64,000 nucleotides of DNA from Channallabes apus (GCA_030522415.1 CM060118.1:23973651-24037650); one strand, 5' to 3'; shown: positions 1-13,034, counted from the first letter of the stretch. Notes: generated from the sequence alone by a model not told the origin. Program-made: numbers and translations.

Positions 1-1027
1 CTCTCAACAGAAAAAATGTTGTTTTCACTTAAATCAGCGAAATATATAATTTGGACAGGAGCCCTGTTTTTGTTGCTTACAACAAAGATACTGCATGAGT
101 GTTGTCTCATGTAGCTTTTGATATTGTCTATTTTACTACAATAAATTATGTTTTAAATGTACATCATTTTATTTTATGAATTTAACATAACCATACAATT
201 ATTTATCAATATTTACAATATATATTTACCATATATATTTATTTTTATATTTAAGTTACGAATTTAACTTAAAAGTAAATTCTGCTCTTAATTTAAATAT
301 GTTGGTACATGAATACCTTTTTTTCAGAGTGATATGTTATGAAATTTATTGTGTTGTCAGTTTTAATAAGATCATTAGATATGTGGCTAGGTAATAATAA
401 AACCCTTAAAAGTAGTACAGAGTCTGTATTTTTAAGTCAACATTACTGTAAAACAAAACAGTAGTGGCTTTATTACATAGTATTCCCACTGGGTGGCAGT
501 ACAGTCTCATTTATATTGAGGCTACTCTGCAAGGGAACTTTTCATTGACTGTAAGTGTATCTACAGATATTTGCTTCACGTATATCGCTTTCAAACTTTA
601 CTATAAATTAAACATTTTAATATTAAAATTCCAAACAGCCCTACAATTCAGGTCTCTGAGAGAGAAGACCTTAATGTAAGGAATAAAAGTTTGGAAGTGA
701 GGTTAACTACCAAGTGGTTTATTCCGCTTATGAAAAACAAGGCATCATATCATTTATAGTATTTTTTTATGTTGTAGAGCATCTGTCAGGTTTGAGAATT
801 TACGAGTTTACGAGTGCTGAGTGGGCATATAAAAACATGAATAAATGACAATTACAAACAAAACATATAATAAATGAACACATGTATGTTGTCAAACTTT
901 TGCTCACGTGACTCAGCCAATATGCTGTACAGTATAGTGTGTGTGTGTGTGTGTGTGTGTGTGTTGAGACAGAGAGAGAAAGAAATGAGAGAAAGAAAGA
1001 GAGAGTTCTCAGTTCTTCTTGTTTCTG
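1..1027. other. 5' flanking DNA, no gene seen
   Basis: A+T-rich DNA with no exon-like block that I recognise. It holds a (GT)n microsatellite at about 937-964 followed by a purine-rich GAGA stretch. Short ORFs here are not supported by any protein similarity. Confidence 0.6.
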
Positions 1028-1041
1028 AGAACAAAATTATT

Positions 1042-1442
1042 CATTCATTCATTCATTCATTCATTCTCTATACCGCTTAATCCTGTGTTCAGGGTCGCGG
1101 GGGACCTGGAGCCTATCCCAGGAGACTTCGGGCACTAGGCGGGGTACACCCTGGACAGGGTGCCAATCCATCGCAGGGCACACACACACATACACACACT
1201 CACACACCCAATCACACACTACGGGCAATTTAGGAACATCAATTAGCCTAACCTGCATATCTTTGGACTGTGGGAGGAAACCGGAGTACCCGGAGGAAAC
1301 CCACCAAGCACGGTGCATTGGTGGAAACCCACCAATGCAAACTCCATGCACACAGAGACGGGAATCGAGTCTGGCCGGGGAATCGAACCCAGACCCTGGA
1401 GGTGCAAGGCGACAGTGCTAACCACTACACCACCGTGCCGCC
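1042..1442 (-). mobile_element. Full-length tRNA-derived SINE with 14-bp target duplication
   Basis: Read on the minus strand, the element begins GGCGGCACGG. It carries an A-box-like segment (TGGTGTAGTGG) and a B-box-like GGTTCGATTCC, so it has a tRNA-type RNA polymerase III promoter. It ends in a (GAAT)n tail, seen here as (ATTC)n at 1042-1066. A 14-bp duplication, AGAACAAAATTATT, flanks it at 1028-1041 and 1443-1456, as expected for LINE-mediated insertion. The same family recurs at 28.9, 32.8, 37.0, 40.8, 43.3 and 55.7 kb. Boundaries and duplication are seen directly; the family name is not assigned. Confidence 0.85.
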
Positions 1443-1619
1443 AGAACAAAATTATTATTTTTTTAATCCAGTCTGTTTCTCAGTCTGGGGGGATATTTTT
1501 AATCAGCCCACCTCAAGCTGTCTCATCCTGCCTTTAATAATCAGAGGGGTAAGAGGGGTAGATAATAAAATATGAAATTTATTATTCTGTGTAAAACAAG
1601 GTACTTATAATAATAAGTA

Positions 1620-1622
<3 letters not shown>

Positions 1623-1692
<70 letters not shown>
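1623..1692. repeat. (AT)n microsatellite
   Basis: About 70 bp of uninterrupted AT dinucleotides. Confidence 0.95.
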
Positions 1693-1695
<3 letters not shown>

Positions 1696-2016
1696 GTATA
1701 GAGTACATATATAGATTTTGTTTCGCTCTCTTTCTCTGTGGTGTGGGTGAGAAATAGATTAAGAAAGAAAGCCTGAAAGGAGGCTGTCAGCCCCGAATTG
1801 GTGCAACTGGGAAAAGAAAAGTGAGTAAAGTATTATTTGAGTTTGAGGATTTAAAATTTTTTATCATTCTCCAGCACTAATACCCTACTCTCTCTCTCCC
1901 TCTCATATTTTCATAGATTGGTGGAAAGAGTGCACATTAAAAGGATACACAATGTCTGATCAATATTCGATTTTTACTTTTTTGCAGATTGTGGACACTG
2001 TGCTATAAAGCATCTA

Positions 2017-3635
2017 CAGTGGTGTGAAAAACTATTTGCCCCCTTCCTGATTTCTTATTCTTTTGCATGTTTGTCACACTTAAATGTTTCTGCTCATCAA
2101 AAACCGTTACCTATTAGTCAAAGATAACATAATTGAACACAAAATGCAGTTTTTAAATGAAGGTTTACGTTATTGAGGGAGAAAAAAAACTCCAAATCTA
2201 CATGGCCCTGTGTGAAAAAGTGATTGCCCCCCTTGTTAAAAAATTACTTAACTGTGGTTTATCACACCTGAGTTCAATTTCTGTAGTCACCCCCAGGCCT
2301 GATTACTGCCACACCTGTTTCAATCAAGAAATCACTTAAATAGGAGCTACCTGACACAGAGAAGTAGACCAAAAGCACCTCAAAAGCTAGACATCATGCC
2401 AAGATCCAAAGAAATTCAGGAACAAATGAGAACAAACGTAATTGAGATCTATCAGTCTGGTAAAGGTTATAAAGCCATTTCTAAAGCTTTGGGACTCCAG
2501 CGAACCACAGTGAGAGCCATTATCCACAAATGGCAAAAACATGGAACAGTGTTGAACCTTCCCAGGAGTGGCCGGCCGACCAAAATTACCCCAAGAGTGC
2601 AGAGACGACTCATCCGAGATGCCACAAAAGACCCCAGGACAACATCTAAAGAACTGCAGGCCTCACTTGCCTCAATTAAGGTCAGTGTTCACGACTCCAC
2701 CATAAGAAAGAGACTGGGCAAAAACGGCCTGCATGGCAGATTTCCAAGGTGCAAACCACTTTTAAGCAAAAAGAACATTAAGGCTCGTCTCAATTTTGCT
2801 AAAAAACATCTCAATGATTGCCAAGACTTTGGGGAAAATACCTTGTGGACCGACGAGACAAAAGTTGAACTTTTTGGAAGGTGCGTGTCCCGTTACATCT
2901 GGCGTAAAAGTAACACAGCATTTCAGGAAAAGACCATCATACCAACAGTAAAATATGGTGGTGGTAGTGTGATGGTCTGGGGTTGTTTTGCTGCTTCAGG
3001 ACCTGGAAGGCTTGCTGTGATAGATGGAACCATGAATTCTACTGTCTACCAAAAAACCCTGAAGGAGAATGTCCGGCCATCTGTTCGTCAACTCAAGCTG
3101 AAGCGATCTTGGGTGCTGCAGCAGGACAATGACCCAAAACACACCAGCAAATCCACCTCTGAATGGCTGAAGAAAAACAAAATGAAGACTTTGGAGTGGC
3201 CTAGTCAAAGTTCTGACCTCAATCCTATTGAGATGTTGTGGCATGACCTTAAAAAGGCGGTTCATGCTAGAAAACCCTCAAATAAAGCTGAATTACAACA
3301 ATTCTGCAAAGATGAGTGGGCCAAAATTCCTCCAGAGCGCTGTAAAAGACTCCTTGCAAGTTATCGCAAACGCTTGATTGCAGTTATTGCTGCTAAGGGT
3401 GGCCCAACCAGTTATTAGGTTCAGGGGGCAATTACTTTTTCACACAAGGCCATGTAGGTTTGGATTTTTTTTCTCCCTAAATAATAAAACCCCTCATTTA
3501 AAAACTGCATTTTGTGTTTACTTGTGCTATCTTTGACTAATAGTTAAATGTGTTTGATGATCAGAAACATTTTGTGTGACAAACATGCAAAAGAATAAGA
3601 AAACAGGAGGGGGCAAATAGTTTTTCACACCACTG
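2017..3635 (+). mobile_element. Complete Tc1/mariner transposon, IR/DR type
   Basis: A 1,619-bp element flanked by TA dinucleotides (2015-2016 and 3636-3637). Its outer ends are perfect inverted repeats starting CAGTGGTGTGAAAAAC. The inverted repeats run about 215 bp (2017-2233 and 3421-3635). Each carries two copies of a TGTGAAAAA-type motif, one at the tip and one at the inner edge, which is the IR/DR arrangement of the Sleeping Beauty type. The single gene inside is an uninterrupted 340-codon transposase. A related copy lies in reverse at 44098-45715. Structure is seen directly; activity is inference. Confidence 0.95.
2396..3418 (+). CDS. Tc1-like transposase, intact DD34E, 340 aa
   Basis: Transposase that would bind the flanking inverted repeats and catalyse cut-and-paste movement into TA sites in the nucleus. 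Residues 1-60 form the first paired-like helix-turn-helix, with KGYKAISKALGLQRTTVRAI visible, followed by a GRP-type linker (SGRPTKI). A second DNA-binding segment spans about 65-115. The catalytic domain has Asp153 (WTDETK), a glycine-rich box near 188-204 (KYGGGSVMVWGCF), Asp244 (QQDNDPKH) and Glu279 (NPIEMLW). The D244-E279 spacing leaves 34 residues between them, the DD34E signature. The length equals the usual 340 aa of fish Tc1 proteins. The ATG follows a short leader and no stop or frameshift interrupts it, unlike the 44-45 kb copy. Activity cannot be judged by reading. Confidence 0.95.
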   Translation: MPRSKEIQEQMRTNVIEIYQSGKGYKAISKALGLQRTTVRAIIHKWQKHGTVLNLPRSGRPTKITPRVQRRLIRDATKDPRTTSKELQASLASIKVSVHDSTIRKRLGKNGLHGRFPRCKPLLSKKNIKARLNFAKKHLNDCQDFGENTLWTDETKVELFGRCVSRYIWRKSNTAFQEKTIIPTVKYGGGSVMVWGCFAASGPGRLAVIDGTMNSTVYQKTLKENVRPSVRQLKLKRSWVLQQDNDPKHTSKSTSEWLKKNKMKTLEWPSQSSDLNPIEMLWHDLKKAVHARKPSNKAELQQFCKDEWAKIPPERCKRLLASYRKRLIAVIAAKGGPTSY

Positions 3636-3637
3636 TA

Positions 3638-3809
3638 TGTGAGCTAATGTATAAGTATAAACAGCTATTCCTGCCATCTCTTAGTGTCTTGGCACATGCC
3701 ATGCAAGCAAAGCTAGACAGCTATCTTTATTAAAATGTGTTGTTATTTACACATGTATAGGGATATCAGAAATGCATAGTTCTTAAGGGTAAACTCATAT
3801 TTCCATACA

Positions 3810-3844
<35 letters not shown>

Positions 3845-4111
3845 GTAGTGTGGCAAAACCTGTCACATGTTGTTGGGTCTGAATTCTGGTTACAAAATTT
3901 TTGGCAAACAGCCAGATATCACACTAAAATTTACTTTGATATTCTTCACTTAAAAAAAAACAGGTACATTTTACTAAAACAATGTAGAAAGTATTACTGT
4001 ATGTGCTTTCTGACTGTATAGGGTTTGTCATGCCCAACAACCTCCCATTAGTCATTGATTTAGATAAAATTGAGGATAATTGACTGCACGAGAAGTATGT
4101 TTATTGTTGCT
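3638..4111. other. Flanking DNA with (TG)n microsatellite
   Basis: No gene seen. A TG dinucleotide run occupies about 3811-3843. Confidence 0.6.
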
Positions 4112-4300
4112 CTTTTGGCTACTCCCATCAAGGGGTCGCCACAGCGGACCATCAGATCTGCAAACATAACTTGGCACAGGTTTTATGCCAGATGCCCTTC
4201 CTGACACATGCCTCCCATTTTTCCGGGCTTGAGACCAGCAATCAAATCCTGGCCTTCAGCATGGCAGTTGAGAAACCTACCACTAGGCCACTGATGCCCC
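4112..4300 (-). mobile_element. tRNA-derived SINE with RTE-like 3' tail
   Basis: On the minus strand it starts GGGGCATCAGTGGCCTAGTGG, with an A-box-like TGGCCTAGTGG and a degenerate B box. It ends with a GTGGCGACCCC...AGTAGCC-type tail. That tail matches in pattern the 3' end of the RTE-type LINE at 37574-39602, so this SINE may have used an RTE reverse transcriptase. No clear target duplication was found. Confidence 0.7.
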
Positions 4301-5722
4301 ATGACTGTAGCATACAATACAATAGCAGGTAAACACCATGCATTCTATGAGAGTTCTCACCCCATTTGTAACTATGTGTTCATAGCAATAAAGGATGCGT
4401 GTCTGTTTTACTCTCCCTGCTGTGTCAGTTCTCAGTGTGACATGACTGCTGGCATGTTGGCAACAGTATATATAATTACAGTACTATATTTCCGAGGGAT
4501 GTTCATTTCTCTTGCTGTGCTGTCTCTATCTGGTGTTTGTAGTATGGCAGCAAATCCCCACTTTATTTTGCAACTCATAATCTAGGGAGTAGCATCTGTC
4601 TCATCTCTAGTTGTTTGTCGGGACCACTTTCTGTGCGGGTATGTAATTATTGCTTTAATGTTAAATTATATTGAGGTTTAATTGGATAGTAATTGAGAGT
4701 GATTAGCTCTTTATTGGTATTACTAAGCTAGGGTCCTCCAGTGGTGTGTATAAAGTGTCTGCGAGTGCTCACTGCTGTTTAGCTTGTCTTTTTAATCATG
4801 CTGCAGTCAGCAGCCCGGTGTTCCCAGTGCGGGAATTGGAGCGAGTGCTGCTGTAGTTTCTCTACCCTGGATGATCTGTGTTTACTCCTTTGTTATTGTT
4901 TTTATATAAGTGCATAGACTAGTCAAATGCATATACCAATCATTGTGTCTGTTTTAGGTATTATGACTCTTGCTGTGTGCACATTTGTGGGGTACACCTC
5001 GGTCAGTCAGTATCCCAATGGTTAGCCATAACCCTACCATCAGCCAAGTTTCTCTTGGCTCCATATATGTGGTTTGTTCTTTTTCTTTTGATCTTATGTG
5101 ATGCATTTTGTGAATGTATTTGTTGCATTTATTTCTGTGTATTCCACCGCTTGTGCTTGATCCCACCTTAGCCTCTTTTGATGCCTGGTGATTTCAATTC
5201 AATTCTCCTGCTTCTTGATGTAGCAAATCTAAGCACCTTAACTGAATCAGAACATTAATTGCTTAACATTTCTCTAGGTGAAATTTAGCCAAATTTACCC
5301 TACTGTTTCTGTATTTAATGTGATACCATCTGACCATGTTCTGACTTATTCAGCAAGATTACTTTAGGGTATTACATCAGCTATTGATGTAATCTCTCCC
5401 CTCTCTTTTCCACATTTCCACATCTCTAGTTATATACTTAATTTATAGTCATACTGCATACTGAAGGTGCAGCTATTAACATAATTCATCCCCCTCATCT
5501 ACTGTACACAACCACAAAGATCATGTTAAGTCGATAAGGTAGACCGAATTTAATATACAGTATATGGCTGGGACAATGAATTGGCCACTTACAGTATAGA
5601 CAGGTTTTAATTACTTAGCTCACTTTGCTTCCAGCATTGAATGAGGTGAGTGGCGTTTCTGTCAGACATCTTCATAATTCCTGGTTTGACCTGAGCTCAC
5701 CTGTTTGTGTGCCTATTGCATA
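4301..5722. other. Intergenic, no gene seen
   Basis: No exon or intact element recognised. The stretch near 4780-5350 has a retroposon-like feel (inserts such as a G/C-richer block at 4800-4880) but I could not match it to a family. Confidence 0.4.
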
Positions 5723-6728
5723 CAGTGTTGTGAAAAAGCATTTGCCCACCTCATCAAACAAAGTTTAATATTACACACAGATAACATAAGTAATAGGTTT
5801 TTTCATATGATGATTTTATTTATAAAGGAGAAAAAGCTGCCCAAAGCTGCGTTACTATACGAAAAAGTAATTGTCCCCCCTTAGCTAAATCATGAATGAA
5901 CTACATTTTTTGGAAACCTGAGTTCAATTTCACTTGCCTCACTTAGGCCTGATCACTGACAGACATGTTAAATCAAGTAAAGCACACTAGAAGATCTCAA
6001 CACATCATGCTGCTATTTAAAGAAATTCAAAAACATATGAGAAACAAATTAATTGTGATGTATCAGTTTGGAAAGGGTTAAAAAGCAATTTTAAGGCTTT
6101 AGAACATCATCAAACCACAGTGAGAGCCATTATCCATAAAATAGAGAAAATGTGGAACAGTGGCAAACCTTCCCAGAAGTGGTCGGCCTAACAAAATTAC
6201 TCCAAGAGCACAATGACAACTCATCCAGGAGCTTATAAAAGGACACAGAACAACATCTAAAGAACTGCAGGCCTTACATGCCTCAATATGAAACAATATG
6301 AAACAATATGAAAGAGACTAGGAAGAGTGGCATCCATGGGAGAGTTTCAAGGTGAAAGCCACTGTTGATACAGTAAAAAAGAACCCAATGGCTTGTCTTG
6401 CATTTGTCTCACAATGCCTCCACAGCAATGTGAAAGACACATTGTTGACATTTGCCGTTGTTGCCGCCAATTGTGGCACAACTACAGTAGTTATTTGGTT
6501 TAGGGGCAATTAGTTTTTCCGCATAGGGCCAGGTAGGTTTGGACAGCTTTTTTCCCTAAATGAAATCATCATTTAAAAACTGCTCTTTGTATTTATTCAG
6601 ATTATATTTGTGTAATAGTAAAAATGTTTGATGATCTTTAAATCATTTAGTTGTGACAAATATAAAATAATAATAATAATAATAATAATATTAATAATAA
6701 TACTAAGGGGGCAAATATTGCAGCACTG
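5723..6728 (+). mobile_element. Degenerate, internally deleted Tc1 relic
   Basis: Flanked by TA (5721-5722, 6729-6730), with recognisable but eroded ends of the same family as 2017-3635 (CAGTGTTGTGAAAAAGCA at the left). The transposase remnant starts near 6004 and matches the intact gene's beginning (ATTTAAAGAAATTC, CATTATCCATAAA, GGTCGGCC) before large deletions remove the catalytic region. An (AAT)n run at about 6667-6701 sits inside the right inverted repeat. About 1.0 kb remains of 1.6 kb, so it is non-autonomous. Confidence 0.85.
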
Positions 6729-6829
6729 TATTTATCCATCAGGTTCATTACACCTCACAAAAACAAGCAGCTAGATGGGTTGGCCACACCAAAATGCCCC
6801 ACAGGGGATCTTGTGTGCATACTGCCCTC

Positions 6830-6930
6830 TCATGGACAGGCACCCCACCTGGTATGAATTTTCCCACCTTAAGCCCAGTGTTCTTGGGATAAGCTCCAGG
6901 TTCACTGTAATGCAGACTGAATGTAGTGGA
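6830..6930 (+). mobile_element. Fragment of the (GAAT)-tailed SINE
   Basis: A decayed segment resembling the SINE middle-to-3' region (GGCACCCCACCTGG, then GGGATAAGCTCCAGGTTCAC). Only the pattern is clear; ends cannot be set. Confidence 0.5.
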
Positions 6931-8699
6931 TGCCCTTCTTTTAATCAGGTTGTTGGTTAAGTGTCATATCAAAACTAAAAAAATGCCTAGTAAATTGTGG
7001 ATTGCATGTGTAAACAATGGAAATACCAAATGTACTTTCCAAATGATCTACTATGCATATGTCCTGTAGCTTATACTGTAGAGATTGGGTCAAAGTAGTC
7101 ATTTTTAAATGCTACTGTAATTTAAAAGATTAAGAGAATTTAGCCAATGGAAGAAAACTCACAGAAGGAATCGGTAATTGCTTTAGCTGTGACTTATTCA
7201 TGTGATTTATTCATGCGATGACACAAAAAAAGGCTGGTCTGGATGATTCTTAGTGCTAAAATTACTTACTTCAGTCTTGCATTTTTTTATGCAATGACTC
7301 ATGAAAAGTAAATAATAAATTGGGTACAATGCAAATGTTGAAGTAGGCAAGAATTTTACAGAATATAAAATGTTTTCTGAGGATAATATTACATCAGCTT
7401 GGGGTAATTTTGATGTAATGATGACAATAGACTTACTGAAGACTCCAAAGCAAATTGAAGCTTTTGAATTCTAATAATATGTTAGCCCTTTTCAAAATTC
7501 AAACAAAGACTTTCTGGGTGTGATTTCTGAAAAGAATCATAAAGTGGGATTTTTGAATGGTCTGTTAGTTTGTCGATTCTCTATTATGTTGAGAATAAAA
7601 ACTAGAGCATTTTTAGACACATTTATTATTTTGTCACATATTTATTATTTTACTTACTATTTTATGACATATTGAATACCTTGTAAATTAAATAAGTAGC
7701 TGCTTATATAGAAACTTTTATAGTCACTTAATTTCATTTTTTTTGGCAGGGGGGAGGGAGCACATTTAAAAAAAATGTTTGACATTCCTAAAAAAGATAA
7801 GTATATTTTATTTTAGTTAAACATGTAGTTTTCAGAATGTCATATAATGGAAACTTCATGTAAAACTTTCACTATGTGAAGGGTATTCATGCCTTATACA
7901 AATACTCTAAAGGATCTTTTTCTATTTATGCATCCAACTCCAGAGCTTTTTCCCAGTCAAAAAACACACTGAATAGGAAGACCATTGGGGAACTACTGCC
8001 TATTTTTAATAGTTTATTTAAAACCTAAATTTTTTATAAATCAACATACTTTTATTTTTGTATTGCCTCTGGGGGATTCTCATGCCACAGCCTCACAAGC
8101 CAGATATTCAGATGCAGCAGAGCAGCAGTTCTTCATTCATCTGTTCTTTGGTCAGTGAGCCCAATTCCCAATTTAAGATTAAAACTGTTGTTATCAAATT
8201 AATTGCAGTAACTCTTATCAAACCCATTGCTGCATATTGTTTTTTTATTTATTGATATATTTTTTAAATGACTTTATGTAAAAGCCCACAATTATAGAAC
8301 TCTGCTATGAGAGTATACTCATATACTCATATGTGAGTATGAAAAGACTATCACACAAGTATAAGGAATAGTCATTTTTTTTGGTCAGATTTGATGATGA
8401 CATACTCTGCACTGGCCTTATCTAATGCTCTTGTACATCACCTTGGGATGCTGTTGAAAGCAGGCATGCAATCTCTGTTGTTACATTCAATATCAGTTGA
8501 TACTTTGAATTTCTATTAGATGTTGAGAATTTGGAATTGGATTCGAAGTTGGAATTGTATTACTTGTAATATCATCTATACTTTTATGTACACTGGAATA
8601 TTTTCCAGCAAAACTTACCCACTTCATGATGCTATCCATGTTTCACACTATGGCCATTGTAATGTAGCATGCACTTAAGGATGAATGTGCATAGCTAAT
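6931..8699. other. Intergenic, no gene seen
   Basis: A+T-rich sequence with no repeat family or exon that I recognise. Confidence 0.5.
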
Positions 8700-8925
8700 A
8701 TAATTTGAGCCTTTTTCTTGAGTGCTGACGAAATGTTTTATATTTGCATGCAGTTGTTTGGAGATGCTTCTGGTATCTTTAGTTGTTTGGATGGAACCAG
8801 ATCTTTGGTGAGCCACAATTTTTCTTCTGAAATCTAGGCTGAGTTGCTGCCATTTTCCCACGGTAAGGACAAAAATGGCTCTATGTCTAAAAACAGACTC
8901 TTTTATAGCCACAGGTACACTGTCA
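8700..8925 (-). pseudogene. Tc1-like transposase N-terminal relic
   Basis: A minus-strand reading frame (within 8643-8912) contains LSLDFRRKIVAHQRSG followed by TRSISKQLHA. This is the pattern of the first helix-turn-helix of a Tc1-family transposase different from the 2.4-kb one. Nothing of the catalytic domain follows, so it is a fragment. Confidence 0.55.
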
Positions 8926-11663
8926 ACTAACTCCTAATTATGCCAGTTGGCCAATCAAAAGCTTCTAAATGTTATTTCATGACTCTCTGGAATCTTTAAA
9001 AGATATAGTCAAGTTATAGTTACTATAAACTTTTGACTCAGTAGAATGTTGATTAAAAATGAATTAATGCTAAAATGAATTGTCTCTAATGAGCTTAGAA
9101 TGGTCACTAATGTGAACAATGTATACGTTATAACTGATTTGCCAACCGAAATACAGAAATAGTAATGAAGTACATTACAGACCTAATTTAGACATAATCT
9201 TGATATGTAAAAGCAAGGCCAGAATCAGAATCCCAAAAAAACTCTGGCATATTCTCCAGCACACTCATTAAAACATCCAGCTGTTTTACTTATAAAACTG
9301 CACAAATCTGTATCTAAGACTACTCTTGTTTTTTTTTCAAGCCACATATTGACTGTGCTGATTTTATTATTCTTTAGTGCTTTATACAGAAGTTCCTTTT
9401 ATACAGAAATGTTTTATAAGCATCTTTTCTTGTTATTTTTTTTCTCATCATCATTATCATTTATAAGATGTTTGCACAGTACTGTAAGTAAAAAAAAAAA
9501 AAAAAGTTGTTTCATTTTCCTGAGCTTGCTGGTGAATGAGTTTTTCTGGTGACTTTGTCACACTTGCTCCTTTCTATTTTTATGCAAAACCCAGGAGCGT
9601 ACGTTAAGTTTTCATACTGAAAACTGTTCTGTCATCTCATATGTTACTTTCTTTACAGTACATGCAATTAGCCATGCAAATATGTTTCTATAATATTACT
9701 GATTTATCAATTGTTAAGGCATATTTGGAAATAGTGAATGGTTTGTTCATAATAATACAGACATGATGTCCTGCATAAATAACACTTTATTACACTATTA
9801 AAATGAGTGTGTGTTAAAAACAAGTTTTGATTCAATTTACTAATTGCAAACTGTTTTCATCTATAGCTATATTAACAAAAAAAATCTTATTTTAGGAATT
9901 ACACATATCAACTGTGACCCTATTTAAGGAAACTCCTGAGAAGGTCATTGTGTTGCACTCTTCAAAAGTTTCATGTTGTCCTCTACAAGTGCACAGAGCT
10001 AATTAAATTTCAGTATTCATAATTGTAACATTTATGGCCCATGGACAGATCACCTGAGGCTGATAGTAATGTGACTGTGTGAATTTTTGTCTGTCTGGAG
10101 CCATATATCATTTTTGTCTAATCCGGGGTCAATTTGGTTGCAGCTCTAGTGTCTTATTTGTTTCCAGGAGGGATGAATATAGGTCATTAGACATTTATTA
10201 TAAATCTTTCCACTTTCTTGTTTCACTTTTGTCTTCTCTTACCCAACACTTGACCTCTCCTCCTCTTCATTTCTTGTCCTTTTAATGATATATTCTTGTT
10301 ATTTTTATTCTTCTAAAAGAAATACTTTGAAAACAGTAATACATAGATCATGTTGCAGCCATCTTCCCAAGCATTCTTTAACTGTGTTTTCAATATAGTG
10401 TTTTATATAATCATTTTATCGGTATGACATCAATTATACAAACACTTCATGTCTCTGCTGCAGCTGTTGTTCATGCTTTCTTGTCCAGATTAATGTAGTC
10501 ATACGTAAGAATTGTATTCTAGCCTGGCCTGGTCAGTGACCCTACTGACCTTACTGGCCTTAATGTCTGCCCCCTTCTGTAAGCTACAGGTCAACAGGTT
10601 GAGAGAAAGATTGCCAAGGTTTGCCATAATGCACATTGCTGCATAACTTGATTGGTCACATTCTCATACAGCTTCATATTGTGTCACCAAAAGTGAGCCT
10701 TTTACATTTGGCACTTGAATAAAGATCATTATTTTGGGCCTGGCAGCTGCTTGTGGATTTGAGACTCATTCAGCTATTCATATCAGTAGAACTGATGTAT
10801 TGTTTGGGAGCATGACCTGAATATTTGATGATGCACATCATGTTACCATAATAAGAAGATAGAAAAGACCGAATGAGAAAGAGCCAAGTTTATGAGAGCC
10901 CTTTGTTTTTCATAAAAGTTTTTTTTTTCTGATTAATTGGCCAGTCCTTGGAAATGGTCCACCAGGCAGAACTTGCAGAATAAAGCTGGGCTCCTGAGAG
11001 ACCTGAGAAACAACTGGACAACTCAGTATGTTTGGGCTGTTAGACAAAATCTTGAACTTGAAAGTGCTGAAGAATTTATGGGCTTGTAAAGCATATTTCT
11101 TTCTCGCACATAGACATCCATTTGGACTGATGTGTCTGCTTCTCCAGTTATGTCAAGCAAAATGTAATGGGGAACATTTACCAGGCACTCCAAAACACTA
11201 TACAGTAAATGGCAAAGTACAAACAAAAAATTGGAATCAAATGGACTTCCTTTTCCATCACTGACTGTCAGAGACCTGAACTCAGCTTCATACTGTATGA
11301 GGAAATGACTCCCTCACTTGATTAGCAGCGAAGCTCTGGATCATGATGTTTTGCTGGAGGATAAATGCTGCACTTTGATTAGGTTTATAGTTGACAGTGA
11401 GTTGAAATGATTATAATATTTATTTTCTCTTCTCTGCACCCAAGCCATGACCCTGTTACTAAAGACAGTACAAGATGAAGCGGATATGTGTGATTTTACC
11501 TTTTTCGTTGAGCTATCCTGCTGTCACTTAGTTTCTAGTTTCATACTGTGGAAACCACTGGGGAAATATAGGATTTGAGAGGCCTGGTGAGATCATGGCT
11601 CCATTGACTGCCTCTCTGAGGGCTATAACAGACATACAGATAAGGACACTTACACAAGCACAG

Positions 11664-11702
<39 letters not shown>

Positions 11703-11951
11703 ATGTATTCGCACTCATGAATGTTTAAACAGAAGTAAACATGACAATCAGTAGAAAAGTGAAATGAGTTTGAAATTATTGGCAAAGATGGTGTCAGTCC
11801 AACTCACAGTTGGTATCTGGCTTTGGTTATATGTACTGTATTTAGACTTTATCATATGCACTGATTATTCTGTGTTTTTACATTTGAATTGAACAATACA
11901 TCATCATCATCATCATTGTCAATGTCCTGCAAAAATAACACTTTATAAGGC

Positions 11952-11992
<41 letters not shown>

Positions 11993-13034
11993 GTTGTATC
12001 AATGTTTAAGTCTTGAAAAGTGGCACCATGCCATCTGTATAGACACCCCTGTTTCAGGTGTTTGTAAAAAATCGTAACATGAAAGCAGAAACCAAAAAAT
12101 TATTTTCTGGTATTTTCCACATGTAACATGGCATTTAGCCAATAAAATTCAAGTGCCGTGAAGGAGAATAGGGTTTTATTAGAAACAAGAAAAATAAATC
12201 TTTCTTGCAAATCTCATCCAGACCCCTTTAATTATTCCAGAGGATTTTCAGGATTTGTGCTTTTGGTCAATATCATTCATAACTTGTTTCTTTCTTTAGC
12301 CATGTAACAGTGGTCTGCAGATTGATTAATCAAAATACAGTATATTGGTGCTTGAAACCAGCTGACGAGTAGCAGCAGTATAGCATAGCGCTGCTGCCAC
12401 CATCATACAGCTTTACTGTGGATATGGTGATCACAAGGTGATAGGTTGTCTTGTTTTTGTGTCAAATATGTGGCCTGTCATACTGTATCAAGTCAAGTAT
12501 TAAGTCACAAGGGTTAGTTTTGCCTGCGTAGTGTGCAGTAGGTGAAGTATATATAATTTTAGTTTGGGCAAAAATTGGTTAATAAATTCCTTCTTCCTCA
12601 TCCTTCGAGACCATTGAGAACAGTTTAATCCTAAACATTGTTTTAAAGCACATTAATCAACACCATCCAAGCTGATTATTCCAGTTGTGAGAGGAAAATG
12701 TGTTTTTTTTTTTCACTATAAAACCGCATTGCTGGCAAGTTATTTTTGGGGGAGGAATGGAAATCCTTGTGTCAAAATGAGGCTGAGGGTTGACTCTTTC
12801 TTGCTGCATCACAGAATCCTCATTTAAATGCTAATAATAGGATTTCAGGGTTTCCCCCTCCCCTTGAGACCTTTCTTGTAAACAAATTATCTCTGGTCAT
12901 GGCTCAGCAGCTGGACATGATACAGTAACAAAGTTGGTATCTAAAATGGAGCTTATTAAACCAGAAATCTAAAAATATGCATAACACAAATAACCACAAA
13001 AAATGAGACTTAATGCATGAGTGATGTGAAGTCA
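8926..13034. other. Intergenic, no gene seen
   Basis: About 4.1 kb without a convincing exon. Simple repeats seen are an A-run near 9491, (GA)n at about 11670-11702 and (AAT)n at about 11950-11990. Any conserved regulatory DNA would need cross-species alignment. Confidence 0.5.

Noticed and set aside
4780..5350. Possible LINE remnant
   Set aside because: Some phrases look retroposon-like but no domain or tail could be identified with confidence.
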